64,000 nucleotides of DNA from Parageobacillus thermantarcticus (lineage in GTDB: Bacteria; Bacillota; Bacilli; Bacillales; Anoxybacillaceae): positions 115,753 through 179,752 of the forward strand of contig NZ_FOJS01000003.1 of the NCBI RefSeq assembly GCF_900111865.1. The letters are read 5' to 3'. The position numbers were made by a program, and so were the translations under genes. How positions within the stretch are numbered: the stretch's first letter is position 1; the number at the start of each line of letters is the position of its first letter. Positions 1 to 8,498 of this stretch are shown here, piece after piece. The notes under the pieces were generated by a model. It did no database searches. It saw only the letters and a list, made by a program, of their open reading frames with translations, and had not been told where the DNA came from.

Positions 1-492
1 GTCTTTGTCTATTTGCGTGATAAACTGGATAAACGCGTCGTTAGCAAAAAGGGAAAGCAAGCGTGACGACGATTCGCCGTTGATTGCATTGCTTATTTGT
101 TCTATGAACATATCTTTGTCTATTTGCTTGATGAACCGTGCAATCGCTTCATTATTTGCAACAGCTTTCCCTATTGAATGGTTAGGAAAAATAGAAGAAT
201 CATCCATCTGATTCGCATCTTTCACGTTGTTCCATATGAAAAAGAGAAAAGGAAGCCATTCCTCTATCGCTATTTGACCGGTCGCATCTTTCTGCTGTTT
301 CGCTGGCGCGGAAGAACTCTCATGAGAAACGAGAACGTTTCCTTCTTCATTTTTTGTATTCGTTCCTATGATTGCTAGCAGCTGTTGGAACGGGCTTGTT
401 TCTCCGTTTCCCGCCGCTGATTTCGCGGCCGCTTCCTTTGGCGGCCCTACTATTTGTGGAACAAACGGTTGATAGCTAGTCCCTATTTTCAC
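1..492 (-). CDS. fliK: Flagellar hook-length control protein FliK, N-terminal part (runs off the window)
   Basis: The frame reads from a GTG at 492 to the left edge with no stop (164 codons). GAGGAGG lies about 7 bases before the GTG, and GTGA overlaps the stop of ylxF, so translation is probably coupled. No catalytic motif is visible; FliK N-termini are low complexity and poorly conserved, so the call rests mainly on position after fliJ and ylxF in the fla/che order. FliK is the secreted ruler that sets hook length and switches FlhB export specificity. Residues near the window edge repeat with a 37-codon period (QIDKD twice). The C-terminal Flg_hook domain that would prove the family is outside the window. 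Confidence 0.75.
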   Translation of the reverse strand, partial: MKIGTSYQPFVPQIVGPPKEAAAKSAAGNGETSPFQQLLAIIGTNTKNEEGNVLVSHESSSAPAKQQKDATGQIAIEEWLPFLFFIWNNVKDANQMDDSSIFPNHSIGKAVANNEAIARFIKQIDKDMFIEQISNAINGESSSRLLSLFANDAFIQFITQIDKD

Positions 493-1130
493 CTTGCCGC
501 CTCCTCAACGGATGAATTTTCTCTAGCGCGTTGTGCGAGCATCGATGTGTATTTTGCCGCATCATCAGGTGACATATTTTCTAAAATCGCCGCCGCTTTA
601 TCGCTGTTTAATGAAGATAAGATCGCCAACACTTCATCTTCAGGCATTTTGGCCAAAATCATTGCGGCGTTTTTCTCCGACATCGTTTCATACATGCGCG
701 CAACGTCTTCCATCGTTGGCGTTTGTGCTTGCGCATTTGCTTCTCCTGCCGTTTCAGCAGCTGATAATTCCTCGCGTAAGCTGTTGACTTCTGTTTGTAG
801 ATCATTGACTTCCTGCTGCTTTGTGGCTAGTTCGTTTTCTAGTTTTTTGATTTCTTTCTGTTGCTTCTTAATAATTTCATTTTTCTTTTCGATCGTTTTT
901 TCTAATTCTTTTTTCAATTCGTTTTTCGCTTCCTGCACGTCTATATATTGCGAGACAATCGGAATGTCTTTGCTATGCTTTTCCACCGCGTCAAAAACGT
1001 TGATCCCGGCAATTGCCATAATGACAAGGGCTAACGTTGCCGCAAACAACGTTGGAATGACGATAATAAACAAAAACCATTGGAGTCTGCTTCCTTTCTC
1101 TTCTCTCTCCATTTCTTGATTTTCTGCCAT
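489..1130 (-). CDS. ylxF: YlxF, membrane-anchored coiled-coil protein with MgtE-N/FliG-like tail
   Basis: 213 residues from ATG 1130, chosen because GGGGAG sits 8 bases upstream and because longer in-frame starts would lie inside fliJ. The order is a short charged N-terminus, one membrane span (about residues 17-42), a long Lys/Glu coiled coil (about 60-130), then a helical tail with the pattern AAMILAKMPEDEVLAILSSL, typical of the MgtE N-terminal/FliG-like repeat. In Bacillus this gene sits between fliJ and fliK in the fla/che operon. It is presumed to be a flagellar export or assembly accessory; its precise role is not settled. It overlaps the fliK start by 4 bases. Confidence 0.85.
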   Translation of the reverse strand: MAENQEMEREEKGSRLQWFLFIIVIPTLFAATLALVIMAIAGINVFDAVEKHSKDIPIVSQYIDVQEAKNELKKELEKTIEKKNEIIKKQQKEIKKLENELATKQQEVNDLQTEVNSLREELSAAETAGEANAQAQTPTMEDVARMYETMSEKNAAMILAKMPEDEVLAILSSLNSDKAAAILENMSPDDAAKYTSMLAQRARENSSVEEAAR

Positions 1131-1134
1131 CTTT

Positions 1135-1578
1135 CTAATCTCCCCGATGCACAAAACGTTGAATCGAAATTTCGTCCATCCATTTGTTTTCCGCCATTCT
1201 TTCCGCTTCGACAACAGCTTGCATATATTTTTCTTTTATTTTTTCAAATTTTTTCACTTCTATATTAAGTTCGGTTAATTTTATTTGCTTGCGCTGCATT
1301 TGTTCCCTTGCTTGCATCACTAGAAGCTGATAATGGTGGATCGTCCGTTCGAGATTGGAAATAAACTGCTGGAAATGGCGAATTTCTTGAATCGGCAATC
1401 CTGCTTGAAGCTTTTGTTTATGCATTTCTTCATATTGTTCCTTTTGCTTAAGAAAGTGGTATAATTTTTCCGCCACTTCCTGAAAACGCTGCACAGCTTC
1501 GTTATATTCTCCCACTGCTTGCTTTTTCTCGTTTTCTTTCATTGTTAAAACTTTTTGCAGCTTAAACACGTATCCCAT
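1135..1578 (-). CDS. fliJ: Flagellar export chaperone FliJ
   Basis: 147 residues, almost entirely predicted antiparallel coiled coil, which is the FliJ fold. The N-terminus MGYVFKLQKVL matches the usual FliJ opening (a short hydrophobic/aromatic segment before 'LQKVL'). FliJ is the soluble stalk of the flagellar type III export ATPase: it binds FliI and FlhA and helps feed substrates into the gate. The gene lies 6 bases after fliI and 4 bases before ylxF, so it is co-transcribed with the export ATPase. Length is normal for the family. Confidence 0.92.
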   Translation of the reverse strand: MGYVFKLQKVLTMKENEKKQAVGEYNEAVQRFQEVAEKLYHFLKQKEQYEEMHKQKLQAGLPIQEIRHFQQFISNLERTIHHYQLLVMQAREQMQRKQIKLTELNIEVKKFEKIKEKYMQAVVEAERMAENKWMDEISIQRFVHRGD

Positions 1579-1584
1579 CGTTTT

Positions 1585-2868
1585 TCACCCTGTATGCATT
1601 AAATGAAGTAACATCTCAATGCTTTCGTCTTTTGTCACTTTCTCATCAATATCTTGTTTGCAAAAAGAAATGATTTCTGGATAATAGCGGATCGCTTCAT
1701 CAATTTCTTTTGACGATCCTCGCTTGTACGCCCCGATATTGATTAAGTCTTCCGAATTGATGTAAGTGGATAGAAGCTGGCGCAGCTTATCCGCCGCTTG
1801 CCGGTGCTCTGGAGAAATAATGTGATTCATCACGCGGCTGACGCTTTTTAATACGTTAATCGCCGGATACTGCCCTCTATTGGCTAAGCTGCGTTCAAGG
1901 ACGAAATGCCCGTCCAAAATGCCGCGCACCGTATCGGCGATCGGCTCGTTCATGTCGTCGCCGTCGACAAGCACCGTATAAAACGCGGTGATCGTACCGT
2001 AAGCGTTCGTTCCTGTGCGTTCCAGCAATTTTGGCAGTATTGCGAATACGGACGGTGTATATCCTTTTGTTGTCGGCGGCTCGCCGATCGCCAGCCCAAT
2101 TTCCCGCTGTGCCATCGCGACGCGTGTGACAGAGTCCATCATAAACATGACATCCATTCCTTGATCGCGGAAATACTCAGCAATCGCCGTAGCAGTGTAC
2201 GCTCCTTTTACCCGCATGAGCGCTGGCTGATCGGAAGTCGCAACGACAACGACGGAACGCGCCAAACCTTCCGGACCGAGGTCTCGTTCGATAAATTCAC
2301 GGACTTCGCGCCCGCGCTCGCCGATCAATGCGATAACGTTGATATCCGCGTTCGTATGGCGGGCGATCATTCCCATCAATGTGCTTTTTCCGACACCCGA
2401 GCCGGCAAAAATTCCGACACGTTGCCCTTTGCCAACCGTCAACAAGCTATCAATGACGCGAACGCCAACTTCGATCGGCTCGCTGATCGGCGGTCTTGCG
2501 AGCGGATTGGGCGGATTGCGCTCAATCGAAATTGGCCGTAATCCTTTCGGCAACGGGCTGCCATCGAGAGGATAGCCGAGCGAATCAAGCACTTTTCCGA
2601 TCAATGGAGAACCAACGCGAATTTGTAACGGTTTTCCGGTCGCTTCAACGATGCAGCCCGGTGAAATGTGCTGAACGGTAGAAAACGGCATTAACAATAC
2701 GTGCTGCTCTTTAAATCCAACGACTTCCGCCGCAATCATTTGCTTTTGTTTGCCGCTTCCGGTATGAATATAGCAAATATCGCCGACCGAGCTTTCCGGT
2801 CCCTTCGCTTCAATCATTAAGCCAATGACCCGCGAAACTTTGCCAAACCGTTTATATGAATCAATCAT
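1585..2868 (-). CDS. fliI: Flagellum-specific export ATPase FliI
   Basis: 427 residues, an F1-beta-like ATPase that powers or gates flagellar protein export with FliH and FliJ. Walker A (GSGVGKST) lies near residues 156-163 and a Walker B-type DVMFMMDS near 240, followed by RVAMAQREIG, a conserved FliI stretch. The N-terminal beta-barrel carries RFGKVSRVIGLMIE. The start is the only ATG compatible with the fliH stop just upstream; its ribosome site is weak, so coupling to fliH translation is likely. The protein is somewhat shorter at the N-terminus than some homologues. Confidence 0.97.
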   Translation of the reverse strand: MIDSYKRFGKVSRVIGLMIEAKGPESSVGDICYIHTGSGKQKQMIAAEVVGFKEQHVLLMPFSTVQHISPGCIVEATGKPLQIRVGSPLIGKVLDSLGYPLDGSPLPKGLRPISIERNPPNPLARPPISEPIEVGVRVIDSLLTVGKGQRVGIFAGSGVGKSTLMGMIARHTNADINVIALIGERGREVREFIERDLGPEGLARSVVVVATSDQPALMRVKGAYTATAIAEYFRDQGMDVMFMMDSVTRVAMAQREIGLAIGEPPTTKGYTPSVFAILPKLLERTGTNAYGTITAFYTVLVDGDDMNEPIADTVRGILDGHFVLERSLANRGQYPAINVLKSVSRVMNHIISPEHRQAADKLRQLLSTYINSEDLINIGAYKRGSSKEIDEAIRYYPEIISFCKQDIDEKVTKDESIEMLLHLMHTG

Positions 2869-2869
2869 G

Positions 2870-3655
2870 TCAATTTCGTCCAGAAGAGTTTGCCAATTCA
2901 GCGGACATCCCCTCCTTCATCCGTTCGAACAGCTTCTCTTTTATTTGCTCTAGCTGCGTATCAACACTTGCGTCGATGCGACCGAACGGAGTTTCAATGA
3001 TGCAGCCATTTTCTTCCAGCTGTTCATCAGGATGAATAAACACATCCGCTTCATGATGAAATAACGCTTTTAACTCTTCTTTTCTCCGCGCGATCGTTTC
3101 ATAAGAAAGCGGATGGACGTAAACCGTCACTTCCGTTTGCTCGCGAACTTCTTTTATCGCCCGTTTTACTAGTGATAAAAAATTATCATGATTTTCTCCT
3201 AATTTTTCCCCAATAATACGTTCCGCAACTTTTATTCCAATGCGGAGAATCGTCTCAGCTGATGCGTTGATTTGTTCGTAAAATTGAACATTCGCGGTCT
3301 CCGTAATTTTCCGGGCCTGTTCAATCAACTCGCGGTAACGATGTAGCGCTTCTTCTTTTCCTTGCTGAAATCCGTCTTTATATCCTTCTTCGCGCGCAGA
3401 TTGAATGAGCTGCTCCTTTTCGATTTGCCACGCTTCCTGTTCTTTTGAGAGTTGCCGTCGAATCGATTCATAATATTGTTCCGCTTCCCGCTTGATTTGT
3501 TCTGCCTCATGTTTGGCACGTTCAAGCGCCGCTTCGTGGTTTTCTTGCTGCTCGTCCGATGCGGTTGGCTGCTCCAAAACAAAGCGTTTAATTTCGATTA
3601 TTTTTTTGTCAGCGCGATTGGTTTTCGTAAATGGCGCTTTAATAACGTTAGACAA
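2870..3655 (-). CDS. fliH: Flagellar export regulator FliH
   Basis: About 261 residues. I chose the TTG at 3655 (reading MSNVIKAPFTKTN) because GGGGGAG lies 9 bases before it; an ATG 9 bases earlier is nearly on top of the ribosome site. The middle is a long Glu/Lys/Arg/Gln-rich coiled coil with GxxxG-like stretches, and the C-terminal third (RIGIKVAERIIGEKL) is the FliH/YscL export domain. FliH dimers bind FliI, restrain its ATPase activity and tether it to the C-ring. It overlaps the end of fliG and touches fliI. Confidence 0.92.
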   Translation of the reverse strand: MSNVIKAPFTKTNRADKKIIEIKRFVLEQPTASDEQQENHEAALERAKHEAEQIKREAEQYYESIRRQLSKEQEAWQIEKEQLIQSAREEGYKDGFQQGKEEALHRYRELIEQARKITETANVQFYEQINASAETILRIGIKVAERIIGEKLGENHDNFLSLVKRAIKEVREQTEVTVYVHPLSYETIARRKEELKALFHHEADVFIHPDEQLEENGCIIETPFGRIDASVDTQLEQIKEKLFERMKEGMSAELANSSGRN

Positions 3656-4667
3656 TAATATCATCTCCCCCGCCGCGAGCAATCACAATTTCTCCCGCTT
3701 CTTCTAAGCGGCGAATCACTGAGACGATCCGCGACTGCGCTTCTTCCACATCACGCAGCCGAACAGGTCCGGTAAATTCCATCTCTTCTTTCAACGTCTC
3801 TGCCATGCGTGTTGACATGTTGCGGAACACAACTTCTTTTACTTCGTCGCTTGCTACTTTGAGCGCCAATACTAAATCGTTGTTGTTGACTTCGCGAATC
3901 ACGCGCTGAATCGCGCGATTATCAAGAGTGACAATATCTTCGAAAACAAACATCCGTTTTTTGATTTCTTCCGCAAGCTCAGGATCTTGAATTTCAAGGG
4001 CATCGAGAATCGTACGTTCTGTGCTGCGGTCAACTTGGTTTAACACTTCCACAACGGTTTCAATTCCGCCAGTTTGCGTATAATCTTGCACAACCGTCGC
4101 CGACAGTTTACGCTCTAAAACCTGCTCGACTTCATTGATAATGTCAGGGGATGTGCTATCCATTAACGCAATGCGTCTGGCGATATCCGCCTGCATTTCT
4201 TGCGGCAAAGCCGATAAAATTTGCCCCGCTTGCGCCGGTTCAAGATACGAAAGAATAAGGGCGATCGTCTGCGGATGTTCGTTTTGAATAAAGTTTAATA
4301 TTTGCGCAGGATCCGCTTTACGGGCGAAATCAAACGGTCGCACCATCAAGGCGGACGTTAACCGGTTGATAATATTCATCGCTTTCTCCGGACCGAGCGC
4401 TTTTTCAAGCACTTCCTTTGCGTAGGCGATTCCACCTTGTTCGATATAATCTTGCGCCAGTGCGATTTGATGAAATTCTTCCATCACTTCTTCTTTTTCA
4501 TCTGCTCCCACTTGACGCATTCGCGAAATTTCTAAAGTTAGCTTTTCAATTTCCTCTTCCGATAAATGTTTATAAACGGAGGCGGATACGTCTGGGCCAA
4601 GGGAAATAAGAAGGATCGCCGCTTTCTGTCTTCCCGTTAGCCCACCTTGTTTTCCTTGTCTTTCCAT
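3648..4667 (-). CDS. fliG: Flagellar motor switch protein FliG
   Basis: 339 residues, the usual length. The middle domain shows NEHPQTIALILSYL, the EHPQ motif that contacts FliM, and the C-terminal domain carries the charged torque helix region (DNRAIQRVIREVNNNDLVLALK). FliG forms the upper C-ring, binds FliF in the MS ring, and receives torque from the MotAB stator. The ribosome site GAGGAACGGAAA precedes the ATG. It sits 12 bases after fliF in the operon. Confidence 0.97.
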   Translation of the reverse strand: MERQGKQGGLTGRQKAAILLISLGPDVSASVYKHLSEEEIEKLTLEISRMRQVGADEKEEVMEEFHQIALAQDYIEQGGIAYAKEVLEKALGPEKAMNIINRLTSALMVRPFDFARKADPAQILNFIQNEHPQTIALILSYLEPAQAGQILSALPQEMQADIARRIALMDSTSPDIINEVEQVLERKLSATVVQDYTQTGGIETVVEVLNQVDRSTERTILDALEIQDPELAEEIKKRMFVFEDIVTLDNRAIQRVIREVNNNDLVLALKVASDEVKEVVFRNMSTRMAETLKEEMEFTGPVRLRDVEEAQSRIVSVIRRLEEAGEIVIARGGGDDIIV

Positions 4668-4679
4668 TTTCCGTTCCTC

Positions 4680-6263
4680 CTAATCTTCCGATAACCATGT
4701 TCGCAACAGCTTTGCAAATTCATCCGGTTTTTCTCTCGCTAATTTTTCTAGCTGTTTGCGACGCATAGTCGATTCTGTTTCTTGCTCTTCGTGAATATCC
4801 GGAATTTCTTGAACGATTGGCTGTTCGAAAATTTCTTCCTCTTCTTCCTCATCATCCTTACGTCCGCGCCACCATAAGATAAACAGCGTGATAAGAAGAG
4901 CGAGACCGATTCCGCCAACGATGTATACCCACATTGGAATCGCTGGTTTTGGCTCTTCAAATGTTGCTTTTCCGTTAAACTTCTGCACAGAAACGACGAC
5001 GCGATTTTGAATATCCTGATCAGTTAATGTTTGACCATATTGTTTGTCAATCGACGTTCTGACGATCGTTCCTAATATTCTTTGAATATCGTCGATCGTT
5101 TGCTGCGGCAGCGAGTTAGGATCTTTCGGATCCGGTGGCTCAACCATCACTTGAATGCCTAAATCACGAATTTTATATGGGCTTTCAACGATATGTTTTT
5201 TAATCCGGTTCACTTCGTTATTGATCGTTTCTTCGGTTCGCTCATAATTTCCATTTGTCCCGTTCGCACCAGCCTGATAGCTTGGTACTTGGTTTGTCCC
5301 CGTTCCGGGTATGCCGCCTGGCTGCGCGCCGTTGCCGGAGTAAGTTTCTCTAATGCGCTGCACGCTGATGGCGATGCCTTCGTTATTTTTCTCATCAACT
5401 GGAGCAACAAGATTTTCTTCTCGTTTTTCTTGCGTAAAGTCAATGTCAGCTGTCACCGAAACAGCCACTTTATCTTGTCCCATCATCGTTCCCAACATTC
5501 GCTGCACTTGCTGTTGGATGTCGCGTTCAATTTGTTTTTTCATTTCCTGCTGTGCAGCAAACGTTGTACCTGTCGAATTTTTTTCGTCATTTTTTAGGTC
5601 AAAATACTCAAAAAACTGGTTCATAATGACGATATTATCTGTAGGAAGGTTAGGAACACTTTTGGAAACGAGATGATATAACGCTTTAATTTGCTCGTCG
5701 CTAAATTGGTATCCCGGTTTCGTTTTCAGCACGATCGATGCTGAAGCTTCTCCTTGATTATCAGAGGCAAACACGCTTGGCTGCGGAAGATTAATCATTA
5801 CTTTGGCGTCTTCCACGCCGTCAATGCTTTTCATTAAATTTGCCAGTTCGTTTTGCATCGCCTCGAGTTTGACGACGTTAAACTCATTATCTGTCATTCC
5901 GAAGCTTGCGTTTTTTCCAAAGAAAGAATAGTCGATCATGCCGCTGTTTGGGATTCCTTCCGCCGCCAACTCAACTTTTAATGAATCTGCTAACTCTTTC
6001 GGTACTTTAATCGTCGTGCCGTTATCGGCAACTTCCGATTTAACTCCCCGCTGATCAAGCGTTGCTTTAATTTGCCCCGCTTCCTGCGGCGTTAAGTTGC
6101 TATATAGCGGCACCATTTCCGTTCTTGTCGCAAAAAATACAATAGCGCCGACCCCTAACAAGAGAAGCGCGAGGCTAGCGATAGCAATCCATTTTTGTTT
6201 TTTCGTTCGTTCTTTCCAAAATGAAGTCAATCGATTCAGCCATTCTTTCAGTTTGTCGTTCAT
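4680..6263 (-). CDS. fliF: Flagellar MS-ring protein FliF
   Basis: 527 residues with two membrane spans, near residues 26-46 (IASLALLLLGVGAIVFFAT) and 440-462 (WVYIVGGIGLALLITLFIL), and a large extracellular region with the ring-building motifs between them. The acidic cytoplasmic tail ends in LRTWLSED, the part of FliF that binds FliG. FliF is the base on which rotor, export gate and rod are built. A Gly/Asn/Thr-rich linker (about residues 310-345) is typical. It follows fliE and precedes fliG in the operon. Confidence 0.97.
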   Translation of the reverse strand: MNDKLKEWLNRLTSFWKERTKKQKWIAIASLALLLLGVGAIVFFATRTEMVPLYSNLTPQEAGQIKATLDQRGVKSEVADNGTTIKVPKELADSLKVELAAEGIPNSGMIDYSFFGKNASFGMTDNEFNVVKLEAMQNELANLMKSIDGVEDAKVMINLPQPSVFASDNQGEASASIVLKTKPGYQFSDEQIKALYHLVSKSVPNLPTDNIVIMNQFFEYFDLKNDEKNSTGTTFAAQQEMKKQIERDIQQQVQRMLGTMMGQDKVAVSVTADIDFTQEKREENLVAPVDEKNNEGIAISVQRIRETYSGNGAQPGGIPGTGTNQVPSYQAGANGTNGNYERTEETINNEVNRIKKHIVESPYKIRDLGIQVMVEPPDPKDPNSLPQQTIDDIQRILGTIVRTSIDKQYGQTLTDQDIQNRVVVSVQKFNGKATFEEPKPAIPMWVYIVGGIGLALLITLFILWWRGRKDDEEEEEEIFEQPIVQEIPDIHEEQETESTMRRKQLEKLAREKPDEFAKLLRTWLSED

Positions 6264-6295
6264 ACTATTCCCCCGATTATTTCACAGTCGATATG

Positions 6296-6595
6296 CTATA
6301 TTTGCATTCGCATCATTTCTTGATACGCTTCAATCACTTTGTTGCGCACTTCTATTGCAAGCTGCAAAGAAATGCTCGCTTTTTGTGCTGCGATCATCAC
6401 TTGGTGCAAATCGACATTTTCACCTTTCACCAATTTTTCTGTCAGCTGGTCAGCCTGTACTTGTTGCTCGTTTACTTTATTTAACGCGTCTTTTAAAAAG
6501 TCGGAGAACGCCCTTTGCACGTCAGCCGGTTTTGCCGCTTGTGAAGCAGCATTTGTCGTTCCCGAAAACAATGAACGATCAATTCCTTGTACCAT
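6296..6595 (-). CDS. fliE: Flagellar hook-basal body protein FliE
   Basis: 99 residues, normal for FliE, which joins the MS ring to the proximal rod and is the first rod protein exported. The C-terminal half contains GENVDLHQVMIAAQKASISL and VIEAYQEMMRMQI, the conserved FliE signature and terminus. It lies between flgC and fliF, the standard Bacillus arrangement. A ribosome site (GGAGATATTGAACA) precedes the ATG. Confidence 0.96.
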   Translation of the reverse strand: MVQGIDRSLFSGTTNAASQAAKPADVQRAFSDFLKDALNKVNEQQVQADQLTEKLVKGENVDLHQVMIAAQKASISLQLAIEVRNKVIEAYQEMMRMQI

Positions 6596-6610
6596 TGTTC
6601 AATATCTCCT

Positions 6611-7063
6611 TTATTTTCCAATTTCTAATGCTTTCATTAACATTCCTTTTGTCGCGTTAAAAACGGTGACATTTGCTTCATATGACCGCGTAGCGCTCAT
6701 TAAATCGACCATTTCCTTCAACGGATCGACGTTAGGAAGGCGAACATATCCGTTAGGGTCCGCGTCAGGATGAGAAGGATCGTAAACAAGTTTAAACGGA
6801 GTTGGATCCTCTACAATTTCTGTCACTTTGACTCCATCGCCAACGGAAGCGCGACCGTTCATCGCCGCCTGCAAATATGTAGAAAACCCTTCTTGCCGTG
6901 GCTCCATCACGACCAATTTGCGCCGGTACGGCTCCCATTGCCCATTGACGAACCGTGCGCGCGTCGTATCAACGTTCGCCATATTGGAGGAAACCACATC
7001 CATGCGCAACCGCTGCGCTGTAAGCGCAGATGCCGTTATATTTAAACTTTGAAAAATAGACAT
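6611..7063 (-). CDS. flgC: Flagellar basal-body rod protein FlgC
   Basis: 150 residues. The N-terminus carries the rod/hook family motif SSNMANVDTTRARF, and the C-terminus ends with the SATRSYEANVTVFNATKGML heptad helix that packs in the rod core. FlgC is a proximal rod subunit exported by the flagellar type III system without a cleaved signal. It is 3 bases after flgB, so the two rod genes are tightly coupled. Confidence 0.97.
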   Translation of the reverse strand: MSIFQSLNITASALTAQRLRMDVVSSNMANVDTTRARFVNGQWEPYRRKLVVMEPRQEGFSTYLQAAMNGRASVGDGVKVTEIVEDPTPFKLVYDPSHPDADPNGYVRLPNVDPLKEMVDLMSATRSYEANVTVFNATKGMLMKALEIGK

Positions 7064-7066
7064 ACG

Positions 7067-7459
7067 TTATTTTCCTCCCTTAATGACCGTCTTTAATGTT
7101 GTGAATTTTCCGTTAAGTCGTTCGATTAAAGCGTTATAATAAATTTGATTTTCTGCTAAATCTGCCATTTCCTTATCAATATCGACATTATTTCCATTAT
7201 GATTGTATACTACATTCTCCTTTGTCGTCACGAGAAATTTATTTGGCATTTGATGGCGAAACGGCAAATGCTTTGGATGCGTTCGCTTTGCTTCCAACGG
7301 TTGAAGCGCGCGCTCCAATTCCGTCTTAAACTGAACGTCTTTCGCCTTGTAATTAGGTGTATCTACGTTGGCGATATTGTCGGCGATCACTTTTTCTCTT
7401 AATGACGCATAATCAAGACCTTGCTCAAGCATCGCAATCGTACGTGAGAACAATGACAA
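7067..7459 (-). CDS. flgB: Flagellar basal-body rod protein FlgB
   Basis: About 130 residues. I chose the TTG at 7459 (reading MSLFSRTIAML) because GAGGGG lies 6 bases upstream and because Bacillus FlgB proteins begin with a similar short LFS segment; the ATG at 7492 would add 11 unlikely residues over the ribosome site. The motif ADNIANVDTPNYKA identifies the flagellar rod family. This is the first gene of the fla/che operon; a strong codY terminator and an AT-rich promoter region lie upstream. Confidence 0.95.
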   Translation of the reverse strand: MSLFSRTIAMLEQGLDYASLREKVIADNIANVDTPNYKAKDVQFKTELERALQPLEAKRTHPKHLPFRHQMPNKFLVTTKENVVYNHNGNNVDIDKEMADLAENQIYYNALIERLNGKFTTLKTVIKGGK

Positions 7460-7533
7460 AGGTATCCCCTCTTTTATCCCATTTTTCGACAATATATTGC
7501 TATTACCATTTTACGAGAATGAAAAAATGTTGT

Positions 7534-7560
7534 ATAGACGGAAGATTGTACTATTTTTTA
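7534..7560 (-). promoter_or_regulatory. Candidate flagellar operon promoter (sigma-D-like)
   Basis: In the AT-rich gap between codY and flgB, the minus strand reads TAAA, 14 bases, then TCCGTCTAT, which resembles the sigma-D pattern TAAA-N15-GCCGATAT only in part. A TACAAT that could be a sigma-A -10 lies in the spacer (7545-7550) but has no good -35. Bacillus fla/che operons are driven from this position, so a promoter is expected here; which bases form it is uncertain. Confidence 0.25.
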
Positions 7561-7632
7561 TTACTAAATAGAGAAAAAAGGCGGAACTTGTTTATATTTG
7601 TCACTTTTACGCGCATGCCGTCAAACGATCAT

Positions 7633-7674
7633 ACAAAAACCGGCCTAAAAGCGAGTCTGCTTTTAGGCCGGTTT
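7633..7674 (-). terminator. Strong intrinsic terminator after codY
   Basis: A perfect 16-bp stem (AAACCGGCCTAAAAGC with its complement) encloses a 6-base loop. In the minus direction it is followed by TTTTTG. It closes the codY transcript and separates it from the flagellar operon. Confidence 0.92.
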
Positions 7675-7690
7675 CTTTTATGAATGATAA

Positions 7691-8470
7691 TTAGCTGGAT
7701 TTTAATTTTTCTAATTCCGTCAAAAACTTATCATTTAACACTTTAATATACGTTCCTTTCATACCGAGAGAGCGAGATTCAATCACGCCAGCGCTCTCTA
7801 GCTTACGAAGAGCGTTTACGATAACGGAACGAGTAATGCCGACACGGTCGGCAATTTTGCTTGCGACAAGCAACCCTTCTGTGCCGTCGAGCTCTTCAAA
7901 AATATGTTCAATCGCTTCTAGTTCGCTATAAGAAAGAGAGCTAATCGCCATTTGCACGACCGCTTTGTTGCGCGCTTCCTCTTCAATTTCCTCCGCTTTT
8001 TCGCGCAAAATTTCCATCCCAACAACGGTCGCACCATATTCCGCTAAAATAAGATCATCATCGTTAAACTCGCGGTCTAAGCGCGACAAAATCAGCGTAC
8101 CAAGCCGTTCGCCGCCGCCGTTGATCGGCACGATCGTCGTCAAGCCAGTTTTAAACAAGTCACGATTTTCCACTGGAAATGCAGTATATTCGCTATTAAT
8201 ATCAATATTAGGGGACGTTTCTGTAATGTTAAACAAATTTTTCGTATACTCTTCAGGAAATTGTCTCTCTTCCAACATTTTTTTCATTCGCTCATTTTCA
8301 ATCGATTGCTTAATCGCAAAACCGAGCAATTTGCCGCGGCGACTCAAGACGAATACATTCGCCTCGATCACTTCACAAAGCGTCTCCGCCATTTCTTTAA
8401 AGTTTACCGGTTTTCCTGCTGCTTTTTGCAGCATTGCGTTAATCGTTCTAGTCTTTTGTAATAAATTCAT
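7691..8470 (-). CDS. codY: GTP- and branched-chain amino acid-sensing regulator CodY
   Basis: 259 residues, exactly the family length. The N-terminal GAF domain (about 1-155) binds isoleucine/valine; the C-terminal winged helix carries [20 protein letters not shown] (about residues 203-222), the invariant CodY DNA-binding helix pair. CodY represses stationary-phase, competence and nutrient-uptake genes when amino acids and GTP are plentiful. It is last in the xerC-hslV-hslU-codY cluster, as in B. subtilis, and ends in its own terminator. Confidence 0.98.
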   Translation of the reverse strand: MNLLQKTRTINAMLQKAAGKPVNFKEMAETLCEVIEANVFVLSRRGKLLGFAIKQSIENERMKKMLEERQFPEEYTKNLFNITETSPNIDINSEYTAFPVENRDLFKTGLTTIVPINGGGERLGTLILSRLDREFNDDDLILAEYGATVVGMEILREKAEEIEEEARNKAVVQMAISSLSYSELEAIEHIFEELDGTEGLLVASKIADRVGITRSVIVNALRKLESAGVIESRSLGMKGTYIKVLNDKFLTELEKLKSS

Positions 8471-8498
8471 ATGTTCATTCTCCTCCTCGTTTAATTTG

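Noticed and set aside
454..1119. Plus-strand 221-codon ORF opposite ylxF
   Set aside because: It is the shadow of a Lys/Glu-rich coiled-coil gene, giving an unnatural Ser/Phe/Cys-rich product.
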